From Roseiarcus sp963748545 (lineage in GTDB: Bacteria; Pseudomonadota; Alphaproteobacteria; Rhizobiales; Beijerinckiaceae): a stretch of 64,000 bases of DNA. Position numbers and translations under genes: made by a program. The notes below the pieces were generated by a model, which saw only the letters and a program-made list of their open reading frames with translations, did no database searches and was not told the DNA's origin. The stretch covers positions 1-64,000 of the forward strand of contig CAVVJO010000043.1 of the NCBI GenBank assembly GCA_963748545.1, given 5' to 3'. Positions 8,766-16,801 of the stretch are shown piece after piece. The first letter of the stretch is position 1, and every line of letters begins with the position of its first letter.

Positions 8766-8786
8766 CCCTCGAAAGGAAAACCGATC

Positions 8787-9167
8787 ATGTCCTGTTCTCT
8801 CGACGACAAACCGATCGACCCGAGGGACATCGCCAAGCGGCTGAAGAGCCTGTCGTCGGCCGAAGACTTCTTCGCGGCGCTCGGGGTGACCTACGACGAG
8901 GCGGTGCTGCAAGTCGCCCGACTGCATATTCTGAAGCGCATGGGGGACTATCTGGCCGGCGACGACCTCGAGGGCCTGCCGGACGCGGTCGCTGCAGCGC
9001 GCGCGAAGTCTGTGCTTCAGCGCGCCTATTCCGATTTCGAGTCGTCTTCACCGTTGGCGCAGCGGGTCTTCAAAGTTCTGAAGGAGCACGATCCGGACCG
9101 GCCGCCGCTTCCCCCGAAGACCGCGTTTGTCGGACTTGACGAGATCGCGCCGCTTCCCCTGCGCTGA
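8787..9167 (+). CDS. nifW: NifW nitrogenase-protective protein
   Basis: A 126-residue member of the NifW family, thought to protect or help mature the MoFe protein under oxygen. Seen: SSAEDFFAALGVTYDEAVLQ, VARLHILKRMGDYL and SVLQRAYSDFESSSPLAQRV, all family hallmarks. GAAAGGA precedes the ATG. It is the last gene of the iscA-nifUSVW unit; fixA has its own promoter. Confidence 0.94.
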   Translation: MSCSLDDKPIDPRDIAKRLKSLSSAEDFFAALGVTYDEAVLQVARLHILKRMGDYLAGDDLEGLPDAVAAARAKSVLQRAYSDFESSSPLAQRVFKVLKEHDPDRPPLPPKTAFVGLDEIAPLPLR

Positions 9168-9270
9168 CCGCCGGCGATCCCTTTCTCTGCGACACTGAGC
9201 GGGCGGCGCCCCACGCGCCGCCTGTGCTATTAACTCAAGACCCCGGCGTTTTGACCTTGCGACCAAGCCC

Positions 9271-9286
9271 TGTCGCGTTCCCGACA
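9271..9286 (+). promoter_or_regulatory. NifA upstream activator site for fixABCX
   Basis: TGT-CGCGTTCCCG-ACA, an exact TGT-N10-ACA site about 85 bases upstream of the -24/-12 promoter at 9370. The spacing fits NifA enhancer action. Confidence 0.87.
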
Positions 9287-9369
9287 GCGCGGCGTCCGGT
9301 CCATCCGACAGCCAAAGGCGACCGCGGCAAGACGCTCGGATTCGATGCGATTTTTGCGGTCCGGCGAGT

Positions 9370-9385
9370 TGGCACGGCCTGTGCG
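9370..9385 (+). promoter_or_regulatory. Sigma-54 (-24/-12) promoter of fixABCX
   Basis: TGGCAC-N5-GTGCG, with GG at 9371-9372 and GC at 9383-9384 in canonical spacing. It lies 34 bases before the fixA ATG. Confidence 0.87.
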
Positions 9386-9418
9386 TAACACGCACCGTGA
9401 ATTGTCGCGGAGGCGCGC

Positions 9419-10270
9419 ATGCATTTCGTGGTCTGCATCAAGCAGGTTCCCAACTCGGCCCAGATCCGGGTTCATCCGGTGACCAACACGATCATGCGGC
9501 AAGGCGTGCCGACGATCATCAACCCCTATGACCTCTTTTCGCTCGAGACCGCGCTCCGGTTGCGCGACCAGATCGGCGGCGAGGTGACCGTCCTGACCAT
9601 GGGGCCGCCCTCGGCGGAGGAGGCGCTTCGCAAGGCGCTGACCTTCGGCGCCGATCGCGCGGTGCTGCTCACCGACCGCTTCTTCGCCGGGTCGGACACG
9701 CTCGCCACCAGCTATGCGCTGGCTCAGGCGATCCGCAAGATCGGCGAGATCTGGGGCGCGCCGGACATCGTCTTCGCCGGCAAACAGACCATCGACGGCG
9801 ACACCGCGCAGGTCGGCCCTGGCATCGCCCGCCGACTCGATCTCAATCAGCTGACCTACATTTCAAAGGTCTCTCGTATCGACGCCGACAAGCGCAGGAT
9901 CGAACTCGAGCGGCGCGCCGAGGGCGGGACGCAGGCGCTGTCCTCCGCTCTGCCCTGTCTGGTCACCATGCTCGAGGGCTCAGCCGACATCCGCCGCGGC
10001 TCTTTCGCCGATGCGCTGCGCGCGGCCCGCGCTGAGATCGTGACCTGGAGCGCGGCGGACGCCGGGATCACCGATCTCCTGAAGTGCGGGCTGCGGGGCT
10101 CGCCGACGGTGGTCAAGCGCGTGTTCGCTCCCACGCCGCGCGCAGAGAAGGCCACGCAGATCGAGGTCAAGCCAAAGGCCCGCGAGACCGCCGACGATCT
10201 CATCGACGCTCTGTTCGAGGCCAAGTCCGCGATGGCGGCCGATCTCGAACAGCTCGCCGCCGGATTGTGA
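9419..10270 (+). CDS. fixA: FixA, electron-transfer flavoprotein beta subunit
   Basis: Beta subunit of the FixABCX flavin-based electron-bifurcating complex, which lowers electron potential from NADH to reduce ferredoxin or flavodoxin for nitrogenase. The 283 residues start HFVVCIKQVPNSAQIRV, the ETF-beta signature, and contain VFAGKQTIDGDTAQVGPGIA (about 120-139), the AMP/FAD-binding loop. A GGAGG lies 5 bases before the ATG. Confidence 0.95.
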   Translation: MHFVVCIKQVPNSAQIRVHPVTNTIMRQGVPTIINPYDLFSLETALRLRDQIGGEVTVLTMGPPSAEEALRKALTFGADRAVLLTDRFFAGSDTLATSYALAQAIRKIGEIWGAPDIVFAGKQTIDGDTAQVGPGIARRLDLNQLTYISKVSRIDADKRRIELERRAEGGTQALSSALPCLVTMLEGSADIRRGSFADALRAARAEIVTWSAADAGITDLLKCGLRGSPTVVKRVFAPTPRAEKATQIEVKPKARETADDLIDALFEAKSAMAADLEQLAAGL

Positions 10271-10281
10271 GGATAGAACCG

Positions 10282-11388
10282 ATGTCTGAAGCGCCGAAGC
10301 CTGCCGCCGCAGCGCCTAACCGGGCGGCGATGAAGAAGGAACTGCCGGAGCATTTCAAGGCCTACAAGCACGTGTGGGTCATGGTCGAGCTCGAGCGCGG
10401 CCATGTGCACCCGGTTTCCTGGGAGCTGATGGGCGAGGCGCGCAAGCTCGCCGACAAACTCGGCGTCGAAGTGGGGGCCGTTGTCGTCGGCGCGCCAAAC
10501 GCGGGGACGCGCGAGGCGGCGGCCGACAGCTTCGCCTACGGCGCCGACGTCGTTTACCTGGTCGAAAACCCAATCCTCGCCGAATACCGCAACGAAGCCT
10601 ACACCAGAACCCTGACGGAGCTGGTCAACGTCTACCAGCCCGAAATCCTGCTGCTCGGCGCGACGAACCTCGGCCGCGATCTCGCAGGCTCCGTCGCCAC
10701 GACGCTTCTCACGGGGCTCACCGCCGACTGCACCGAGCTCGCCGTAGACGCCGACAAGTCGCTGGCGGCGACACGGCCCACCTTCGGCGGCTCGCTGCTG
10801 TGCACGATCTACACGCTGAACTTTCGGCCTCAGATGGCGACGGTTCGCCCGCGCGTCATGCCGACGCCCGAGCGCCGGGAGGGACGCATCGGCCGCGTGG
10901 TCGAGCACGCGATCGACCTCACGGAAGAGAGCATCGTGACCAAGGTGCTCAAGTTCCTGCCCGACCGCTCGTCGCAGAAATCGAATCTCGCGTTCGCCGA
11001 CGTCGTCGTCGCCGGCGGCCTCGGTCTCCAGAGCGGCGAGAACCTCCAGTTCGTGCGAGCGCTGGCCGATGTTCTCGGCGGCGAATGGGGCTGCTCACGG
11101 CCCTGCGTGCAGAAGGGCTGGGCGCCGGCCGACCGGCAGATCGGCCAGACAGGCAAGACCATTCGACCGAAACTCTACATCGCCGCCGGCATTTCGGGCG
11201 CCATCCAGCATCGCGTGGGGGTCGAGGGGGCGGACCTGATCGTCGCGATCAATACCGACAAGAACGCGCCGATCCTCGACTTCGCCCATTACGCGGTCGC
11301 CACAGACGCCATCCGCTTCCTGCCGGCGCTGACCGAGGCGTTCCGCGCCCGCGTCTCGCCGCACGCCAAAGACCGGCTCGCCGGCTGA
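10282..11388 (+). CDS. fixB: FixB, electron-transfer flavoprotein alpha subunit
   Basis: ETF-alpha subunit, 368 residues, partner of FixA. The C-terminal FAD-binding domain is clear: GGLGLQSGENLQFVRALADV, ADRQIGQTGKTIRPKLYIAA, GISGAIQHRVG and INTDKNAPIL, the canonical alpha-ETF motifs. ATG 10282 lies 11 bases behind the fixA stop, after GAGGATAG. The family usually has an N-terminal ferredoxin-like insert only in some lineages; none is seen here. Confidence 0.95.
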   Translation: MSEAPKPAAAAPNRAAMKKELPEHFKAYKHVWVMVELERGHVHPVSWELMGEARKLADKLGVEVGAVVVGAPNAGTREAAADSFAYGADVVYLVENPILAEYRNEAYTRTLTELVNVYQPEILLLGATNLGRDLAGSVATTLLTGLTADCTELAVDADKSLAATRPTFGGSLLCTIYTLNFRPQMATVRPRVMPTPERREGRIGRVVEHAIDLTEESIVTKVLKFLPDRSSQKSNLAFADVVVAGGLGLQSGENLQFVRALADVLGGEWGCSRPCVQKGWAPADRQIGQTGKTIRPKLYIAAGISGAIQHRVGVEGADLIVAINTDKNAPILDFAHYAVATDAIRFLPALTEAFRARVSPHAKDRLAG

Positions 11389-11400
11389 AGGAGAAGGCCC

Positions 11401-12705
11401 ATGGTCGAGAAATTCGATTGCATCGTCGTCGGCGCCGGAATGTCCGGCAATGCAGCGGCCTACACCTTGGCTTCGAAAGGCCTCAGCGTCCTCCAGCTCG
11501 AGCGGGGCGAGTATTCCGGTTCGAAGAACGTGCAGGGCGCGATCATGTACGCCGACATGCTCGAGGCGATCATTCCTGACTTCCGCGAGGACGCGCCCCT
11601 CGAGCGCCACCTGATCGAACAGCGCTTCTGGATGATGAGCGAGGACGCGCACACCGGCGTCCACTATCGCTCCGACGCCTTCAACGAAGCGCGGCCCAAT
11701 CGCTACACGATCATCCGCTCGCAGTTCGACAAGTGGTTTTCGCGCAAGGTGCGCGCGGCGGGCGCGGTCGTGCTGACCGAGACGACGGCGGTCGAACTGA
11801 TCTTCGACGCCTACGGCGCGTGCATCGGCGTGCGCACCGACCGCGAAGGCGGGATCGTCCATGGGGACGTCGTCGTGCTCGCCGAGGGCGTCAATGGCCT
11901 GCTTGGCAGCCGCGCCAGCCTGCGCCAGCCGCCCAAGCCCGAGACGGTCGCGCTCGCAGTCAAGGAGATGCACTTCCTGCCGCAGGAGACGATCGAGTCC
12001 CGCTTCAACGTCAAGGGCGACGAAGGCGTCGTGATCGAGGCCGCCGGCGCCGTATCGCAGGGCATGACCGGCATGGGCTTCATCTACACCAACAAGGAAT
12101 GCCTGTCGGTCGGCATGGGCTGCCTCGTATCGGACTACGCCAAGTCGGGAGAGACGCCCTATGGCCTGCTCGAGAAGTTCAAAGCGCATCCCTCCGTCAA
12201 GCCGCTGCTCGAAGGGTCCGAGGTCAAGGAATACTCGGCGCACCTGATTCCTGAGGGCGGCTTCAAGGCGGTCCCGCAGCTTTGCGGCGACGGCTGGGTG
12301 GTCGTCGGCGACGCCGCGCAGCTCAACAACGCCGTCCACCGCGAGGGGTCGAATCTCGCCATGACCTCCGGCCGGATCGCCGCCGAGGCCATCTTCCAGG
12401 TCAAGAGCCGAAAGGAGAAGATGACCAAGGCCAACCTCAAGCGCTACCCGGACGCGCTCGAGGCCTCGTTCGTGATGAAGGATCTGCGCAAGCACAAGGA
12501 TATGCCGGCGCTCCTGCACACCAATTCGCGCAACTTCTTCCTCACCTACCCGGAACTCATCGCCAAGGCGATGGACAGCTTCGTGCGCGTCGACGGCACG
12601 CCGAAGCTCGAAAAGGAATCGGCCACCTTCAAGGCCTTCCGCAAGACGCGGGGCTTGGGCGGCCTCGTCACCGACGCATTCAAGATCGCCCGCGCGTGGC
12701 GCTAG
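11401..12705 (+). CDS. fixC: FixC, ETF:quinone oxidoreductase-like flavoprotein
   Basis: A flavoprotein of the ETF-QO/FixC family that sends the high-potential branch of the bifurcated electrons to quinone; 434 residues. Seen: the N-terminal dinucleotide-binding motif CIVVGAGMSGNAAAYTLASK and the C-terminal FAD contact GDGWVVVGDAAQLNNAVHRE followed by GSNLAMTSG. AAGGAGAAGG precedes the ATG. It is tightly spaced between fixB and fixX. Confidence 0.95.
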   Translation: MVEKFDCIVVGAGMSGNAAAYTLASKGLSVLQLERGEYSGSKNVQGAIMYADMLEAIIPDFREDAPLERHLIEQRFWMMSEDAHTGVHYRSDAFNEARPNRYTIIRSQFDKWFSRKVRAAGAVVLTETTAVELIFDAYGACIGVRTDREGGIVHGDVVVLAEGVNGLLGSRASLRQPPKPETVALAVKEMHFLPQETIESRFNVKGDEGVVIEAAGAVSQGMTGMGFIYTNKECLSVGMGCLVSDYAKSGETPYGLLEKFKAHPSVKPLLEGSEVKEYSAHLIPEGGFKAVPQLCGDGWVVVGDAAQLNNAVHREGSNLAMTSGRIAAEAIFQVKSRKEKMTKANLKRYPDALEASFVMKDLRKHKDMPALLHTNSRNFFLTYPELIAKAMDSFVRVDGTPKLEKESATFKAFRKTRGLGGLVTDAFKIARAWR

Positions 12706-12727
12706 ACCTTTGAGGAGGACATTTGAG

Positions 12728-13024
12728 ATGAGCGCGATGATGAACGTTCGAGTCGAAGAGAAGCTCTATCAGAACCGGTACGTGGTCGACGCCGGCCGCG
12801 GCCATATCAAGATCGCTCCTCACGAGACGCCCTCCGCCAACCTCAAGGCGATGATCACACTGTGCCCCGCCGGCTGTTATTCGCTGAACGAGGCCGGGAA
12901 GGTGGAGATCGCAACCGACGGCTGCTTTGAATGCGGCACTTGCCGCGTGCTCTGCGAGCCCTCGGGCGAGGTCGAGTGGAACTATCCGCGCGGCGGTTAC
13001 GGCGTGCTGTTCAAGTTCGGCTGA
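12728..13024 (+). CDS. fixX: FixX, ferredoxin-like protein
   Basis: A 98-residue ferredoxin-like subunit that sits on FixC and carries a [4Fe-4S] cluster. Seen: CPAGCYS and CFECGTCRVLCEP, and the C-terminal VEWNYPRGGYGVLFKFG that is nearly invariant in FixX. GAGGAGGAC lies upstream of ATG 12728. The ORF can be extended upstream but without an equally good start. Confidence 0.95.
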   Translation: MSAMMNVRVEEKLYQNRYVVDAGRGHIKIAPHETPSANLKAMITLCPAGCYSLNEAGKVEIATDGCFECGTCRVLCEPSGEVEWNYPRGGYGVLFKFG

Positions 13025-13205
13025 GAGATGGCCCTTCGCAACTCGCCTCTCACGACGAGTTTTTTCATCGAGCGGCCGTCCCAACCAAGCGCGGCGAAGG
13101 GTCCGCGGGGTCTCCGACCCGACTGCCGGACGAGGCTGGCCGAAGGCGCGCGTCCGCGCCTTCGGAAGCGACGCGACTGCGATCCTTCAGCTCGATACGG
13201 TCGGG

Positions 13206-13415
13206 TCAGTCGACAGCGACCATGACGTCGGAAGCCTTGACGACCGCCGACGCCGGCTTCCCGACCTCGAGTTCGAGCGCCTCGACCGCTTCATTGGTGA
13301 TGGAGGCGGTGACCACGGTCTCGGGGCCGATCTCGATCCTCACATGCGCCGTCGTCGCGCCCTTGGTGATCGCGACCACCTTTCCGGAAAGAACGTTGCG
13401 CGCGGAAATTCTCAT
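13206..13415 (-). CDS. Molbindin-like Mop/TOBE protein
   Basis: A 69-residue single Mop domain (RISARNVLSGKVVAITKGA, then VTASITNEAVEALEL and KASDVMVAVD). Such proteins bind molybdate or tungstate as oligomers and serve as cytosolic molybdenum stores or homeostasis proteins. It faces the fix operon tail to tail and lies beside a DUF2478 gene, fitting molybdenum supply to nitrogenase. A longer minus-strand frame reaches 14168, but that extension only mirrors the DUF2478 gene and is rejected. Confidence 0.9.
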   Translation of the reverse strand: MRISARNVLSGKVVAITKGATTAHVRIEIGPETVVTASITNEAVEALELEVGKPASAVVKASDVMVAVD

Positions 13416-13535
13416 GGGTGTCGCATCCGGGGCCTGGAAGGCTTGCGGGACGCTTCGCCGCGCCTTCCCGTCTTTCTTAACCGCGCCGAACGCCGGCCGT
13501 CCACAGGGTTCTCGCGGGCAAGATGTCGCGGCGAC

Positions 13536-13551
13536 TGGCGCCGATTTTGCG
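13536..13551 (+). promoter_or_regulatory. Sigma-54-like (-24/-12) promoter before the DUF2478 gene
   Basis: TGGCGC-N5-TTGCG has GG at 13537-13538 and GC at 13549-13550 in canonical spacing, 78 bases before ATG 13629. A TGT-N10-ACA motif is at 13598-13613, downstream of this promoter rather than upstream, so NifA control is plausible but the layout is unusual. Confidence 0.65.
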
Positions 13552-13597
13552 GCGCAACAATCGTCGCCGTTTGAGCGTGGGCGGATGAGCGATGGAT

Positions 13598-13613
13598 TGT
13601 CAGGTTTCCGACA
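13598..13613 (+). promoter_or_regulatory. NifA-type site (TGT-N10-ACA) in the DUF2478 leader
   Basis: TGT-CAGGTTTCCG-ACA matches the NifA consensus exactly but lies about 35 bases downstream of the expected transcription start and only 16 bases before the ATG. It may be a chance match, or may serve an unseen promoter. Confidence 0.4.
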
Positions 13614-13628
13614 CGAGAGGAGCCGTTC

Positions 13629-14177
13629 ATGGACCCGCAGACCCTGGATCCCAACCGCTTCGCCGCCCTTGTCTATGACGACGGCGTCAAGGTCGACGGG
13701 CTGATGACGAGCTTCGCCCGGGAGCTGATCGAGGCGGGCGTGGACGCGCGCGGGATCGTGCAACTGCCGCCGGGCGCCGAGGGGTGCGGACCCGGCGCGC
13801 TCATGAAGCTTCGCGACGTCGCGACGGGCGACATCATCCCGCTCTGTCAAAATCTCGGCCCCGGCGCCGCCAGTTGCGCCCTCGATTCGTCGGCGCTGGC
13901 CGGCGCCGCCCAACGCTTGCGCGACGAGGCGAGCCGACCCTCCGACATCCTGTTCTTCTCCAAGTTCGGCAAGCAGGAGGCCGCCGGCGCCGGCATGCGC
14001 GCCGAGCTTGCCTATGCGATCAGCGAAGGCCGCACCGTTCTCACGGCAGTCAAGCGCCCGCTCCTCCCGGCCTGGCGAAGCTTCACCGGCGGCCAGGGCA
14101 CCCTGCTCGAGAGTCGCTTGTGGGTCGTGCGGGATTGGTGGGCCTATGTCGCCTATGCGAGGCGGCAAGCCGCCTGA
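13629..14177 (+). CDS. DUF2478 protein, putative nucleotide-binding, nif-associated
   Basis: A 182-residue soluble protein resembling the DUF2478 family: FAALVYDDGVKVDGLMTSFA at the N-terminus, ILFFSKFGKQEAAGAGMR in the middle and WRSFTGGQGTLLESRLWVV near the end. DUF2478 genes often occur beside nitrogenase or molybdenum-transport genes; their function is not established. GAGAGGAG precedes the ATG. The -24/-12 motif 78 bases upstream and the Mop neighbour suggest a role in molybdenum allocation during nitrogen fixation (inference). Confidence 0.8.
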   Translation: MDPQTLDPNRFAALVYDDGVKVDGLMTSFARELIEAGVDARGIVQLPPGAEGCGPGALMKLRDVATGDIIPLCQNLGPGAASCALDSSALAGAAQRLRDEASRPSDILFFSKFGKQEAAGAGMRAELAYAISEGRTVLTAVKRPLLPAWRSFTGGQGTLLESRLWVVRDWWAYVAYARRQAA

Positions 14178-14213
14178 GGGCGACCCGTCGCTCGCCCCGC
14201 TTGCTCCTCCTAA

Positions 14214-14239
14214 CCTTCCCTCCGCGAGCGGGGAGAAGG
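14214..14239. repeat. Palindromic intergenic repeat, copy 3
   Basis: CCTTCCCTCCGC / GCGGGGAGAAGG, an imperfect palindrome related to the elements at 1654 and 4594, just behind the DUF2478 gene. A smaller hairpin (AGGCGG-CAAG-CCGCCT) covers the end of that gene. Either could act as a terminator-like structure, although no T-run follows. Confidence 0.55.
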
Positions 14240-14393
14240 ACTTGCTCCGCCTTCAGCGCCGCTTTGGCCCCGGGGGCGACTGCGATTTCTTTTTTCCCAT
14301 GTGAACTGAACGCCCGCGCGATGCGTAGGCTCTCGCAGGATGCTAAAGGCCGTTGTCTTGCGGCGCATGCTGGGTTTCTAGGCGGGAAGAAGA

Positions 14394-15623
14394 ATGGATC
14401 AGATTGGAGACGCCTCCGCCCAATGGGATCCGCGGGCTGAGGACGCCTTCGCGGGACCCCGCCTGCGGCGTCTCGAACCGCTGCTCGCCAGCATCCGTCA
14501 TGGGCGCCTGCGCGTTCGCTTGCCGAACGGCCGGGTTCTTGCCTCGTCGGAGGGCGAGACCGGGTTGCAGGCGCTTCTCGCGATCGATCGCTGGCGGACG
14601 CTGCGCCGGATCGCGCTTCGCGGCGACATCGGATTCGCCGAGGCCTATATCGATGGCGATTGGACCAGTCCGGATCCCGTGGCGCTTCTTCGCCTCGCCG
14701 CCCGCAATGTGGAGCCCGTCTTCGCAGCCGCGCGCGGTTCGAAGTTCGTCAGGCTCGCGACCCGGCTGCGGCACCTCCTGCGCGGCAACACGCGGCGCGG
14801 CAGCCGGCGCAACATCATGGCGCACTACGATCTGGGCAACGCCTTCTACGGGCTGTGGCTCGACCCGGCGATGCAATATTCCTCGGCGATCTGGAGCGCC
14901 GACACGCCCGATCTCGAGGCCGCCCAGGCGGCCAAGCTCGACCGCATCGTCGACCGGCTCGCGCTTCGCGGCGGTGAACGCGTCCTCGAGATCGGCTGCG
15001 GCTGGGGCGCGCTGGCCACACGGCTTGCGGAAACCAAGGGGGCTGAAGTCACCGCGCTGACGCTCTCCCCCGCCCAGCTCGACTACGCCCGAGCCCGGGC
15101 CGCGTCCGGCGAAGGCGCGCGCCGCCTCGATTTCCGCCTCCAAGACTATCGCGACGTGCAGGGCCAGTTCGACCGGATCGTCTCGATCGAGATGATCGAG
15201 GCGGTCGGCGAAGCGCGCTGGCCGCTCTACTTCCGCAAGCTTGCCGATTCGCTTGCGGCCGGCGGCCGCATTGTGCTTCAGGCGATCACCATCGACAAGT
15301 CGCTCGCCGACGCCTACCGCCGCAATCCCGACTTCATCCAGACGCATATCTTCCCCGGCGGTTGCCTGCCGACGAAGTCGGCTCTCGAGGCGGAAATCAA
15401 ACGCGCCGGCCTCCGCCTCGTCAGCGGCGAAACCTTTGCGCTTTCGTATGCCCGCACGCTGGCCGAATGGCGACGGCGCTTTCATGCGCGTTGGCCGGAA
15501 GTGGAGGTTTTGGGTTTCAACTCCCGGTTCCGGCGTCTGTGGGATTATTATCTTGCCTATTGCGAGGCGGGTTTCAGCGAGGGCACCATCGACGTCGGCC
15601 TTCTGGCGATCGAGCGGGCCTGA
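14394..15623 (+). CDS. cfa: Cyclopropane-fatty-acid-phospholipid synthase
   Basis: An S-adenosylmethionine-dependent enzyme that adds a methylene across membrane-lipid double bonds; 409 residues, normal size. Seen: an N-terminal lipid domain (FAEAYIDGDW), NIMAHYDLGNAFYGLWLD, the SAM-binding LEIGCGWGALATRLAE (about 199-214), VSIEMIEAVGEARW and the C-terminal LWDYYLAYCEAGF. In Rhodobacter sphaeroides a CFA synthase gene (cfaA) belongs to the RpoE singlet-oxygen regulon. The rpoE-chrR pair lies 3.5 kb downstream here, suggesting the same regulon. Confidence 0.94.
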   Translation: MDQIGDASAQWDPRAEDAFAGPRLRRLEPLLASIRHGRLRVRLPNGRVLASSEGETGLQALLAIDRWRTLRRIALRGDIGFAEAYIDGDWTSPDPVALLRLAARNVEPVFAAARGSKFVRLATRLRHLLRGNTRRGSRRNIMAHYDLGNAFYGLWLDPAMQYSSAIWSADTPDLEAAQAAKLDRIVDRLALRGGERVLEIGCGWGALATRLAETKGAEVTALTLSPAQLDYARARAASGEGARRLDFRLQDYRDVQGQFDRIVSIEMIEAVGEARWPLYFRKLADSLAAGGRIVLQAITIDKSLADAYRRNPDFIQTHIFPGGCLPTKSALEAEIKRAGLRLVSGETFALSYARTLAEWRRRFHARWPEVEVLGFNSRFRRLWDYYLAYCEAGFSEGTIDVGLLAIERA

Positions 15624-15680
15624 CAGAGGCGCGTTGAGCGCCGACGCGGCGGAGATCTATCGAAGATGCAGGAGAAATCC

Positions 15681-16082
15681 ATGGTCACACGCAGGTCCAT
15701 GATGGCGCTGTCCGCGATGGCGACGCTGGCATTGGTCGCTCAGGCTGCCGCTCCGGCGAAGGCCGCCGAGTTTCAACCCTATGAGGCCGCGGAAGTCGAC
15801 AAGGCGATCGCTTCCGGCAAGCCCGTGGTCGTGCACGTCTATGCGCCCTGGTGCCTTCAGTGCCATATCCAGGCGTCCTACCTCGATGGTCTCAAGGACG
15901 ATCCAGACTACAAGAGCATCGCCTTCTTCCGGGTCGACTACGATCATCAGAAGGATGTGGTGCAGAAGCTCGATTGCCCGCGATCGACCGTGATCGCCTA
16001 CAAAGGCGGCAAGGAAGTCTCGCGCATGTCGTGGGGCATCACCAAGGGCGCGGTGGTTGATGTCCTGAAGGCGGCGATGTGA
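15681..16082 (+). CDS. Exported thioredoxin-like protein
   Basis: 133 residues with an N-terminal signal bearing a twin-Arg (TRRSMMALSAMATLALVA) and Ala-rich cleavage region. A thioredoxin fold follows with the active site APWCLQCH (WCLQC, a non-standard CxxC). Start ATG 15681 is preferred over 15666 because AGGAGAAA lies just before it. It overlaps the following CcdA-like gene (GTGA), so the two form a reductant pair: the membrane protein passes electrons outward to this periplasmic thioredoxin. Confidence 0.85.
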   Translation: MVTRRSMMALSAMATLALVAQAAAPAKAAEFQPYEAAEVDKAIASGKPVVVHVYAPWCLQCHIQASYLDGLKDDPDYKSIAFFRVDYDHQKDVVQKLDCPRSTVIAYKGGKEVSRMSWGITKGAVVDVLKAAM

Positions 16083-16801
16083 GTCTGATCCTGGCGCTGC
16101 CGCTGGCGTTCGCCGCGGGCCTTTTGACGATCTTGAGCCCCTGCATCCTGCCGCTTGCGCCGATCGTCGTGGCCACCGCGCGCGCGGACGACCCCCGAGG
16201 CCCGTTCGCCCTGGCTTTCGGGCTCGCGTTGACCTTCGCTTTGGTCGGCGGGGCGCTGTCCGCCTTCGGAATCGAGGTCGGCGCAGTTGCCGGCGTTCGG
16301 GTCGCGTCCGCGGTCGTCATGGTTGCGGTCGGGCTTGTCCTGCTCGTGCCTGCAGTCGCGGATCGGATGGAGGCCAGTCTCGGCGGGTTTGGCGCGGTCT
16401 CTCAGCGGCTCAGCGAAAAGCTGCCGAGGAGCGGCCTTCTGGGACACGCCGCGGCGGGCGCGGTTCTGGCTCTCGCCTGGGCGCCCTGCGCCGGCCCGAC
16501 GCTCGGCGCCGCTTTCGCGCTTGCGGCCGATCGCAGGTCGCTCGCGGCGGCGGGCCTCACGATGTTCGTCTATGCGCTTGGCGCCGCCGGGGCGCTGCTC
16601 GCGGTCGGCTTCGGACTCGGCCGGCTGACCGGCGGCGGGCGCGCTAGCGCGATCCTGGCTGGCGCGCGCGGGCGCTTCGCGCTCGGGCTTTCGCTGAGCC
16701 TCTTCGGCGCGCTGATCCTCACAGGGTTCGATCATCGCGTCGAAGCGGCGATGATCGACGCCATGCCGGGATGGCTCGCAAATACGGCGGCGGCTCTATA
16801 G
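16079..16801 (+). CDS. CcdA/DsbD-type membrane thiol transporter
   Basis: A 240-residue protein with about six hydrophobic helices. The two reactive cysteines are in family context: LSPCILPLAPIV (helix 1) and WAPCAGPTLGAAF (helix 4). It carries reducing power from cytosolic thioredoxin to the periplasmic partner encoded just upstream. The GTG start overlaps the TGA of that gene. The 3' end overlaps the convergent DUF1365 gene by 6 bases. Confidence 0.87.
   Translation: MSLILALPLAFAAGLLTILSPCILPLAPIVVATARADDPRGPFALAFGLALTFALVGGALSAFGIEVGAVAGVRVASAVVMVAVGLVLLVPAVADRMEASLGGFGAVSQRLSEKLPRSGLLGHAAAGAVLALAWAPCAGPTLGAAFALAADRRSLAAAGLTMFVYALGAAGALLAVGFGLGRLTGGGRASAILAGARGRFALGLSLSLFGALILTGFDHRVEAAMIDAMPGWLANTAAAL

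Noticed and set aside
13206..14168. A 320-residue minus-strand frame extending the Mop protein upstream
   Set aside because: Everything above 13415 mirrors the DUF2478 gene on the other strand. The Mop fold needs only 69 residues and starts at ATG 13415.
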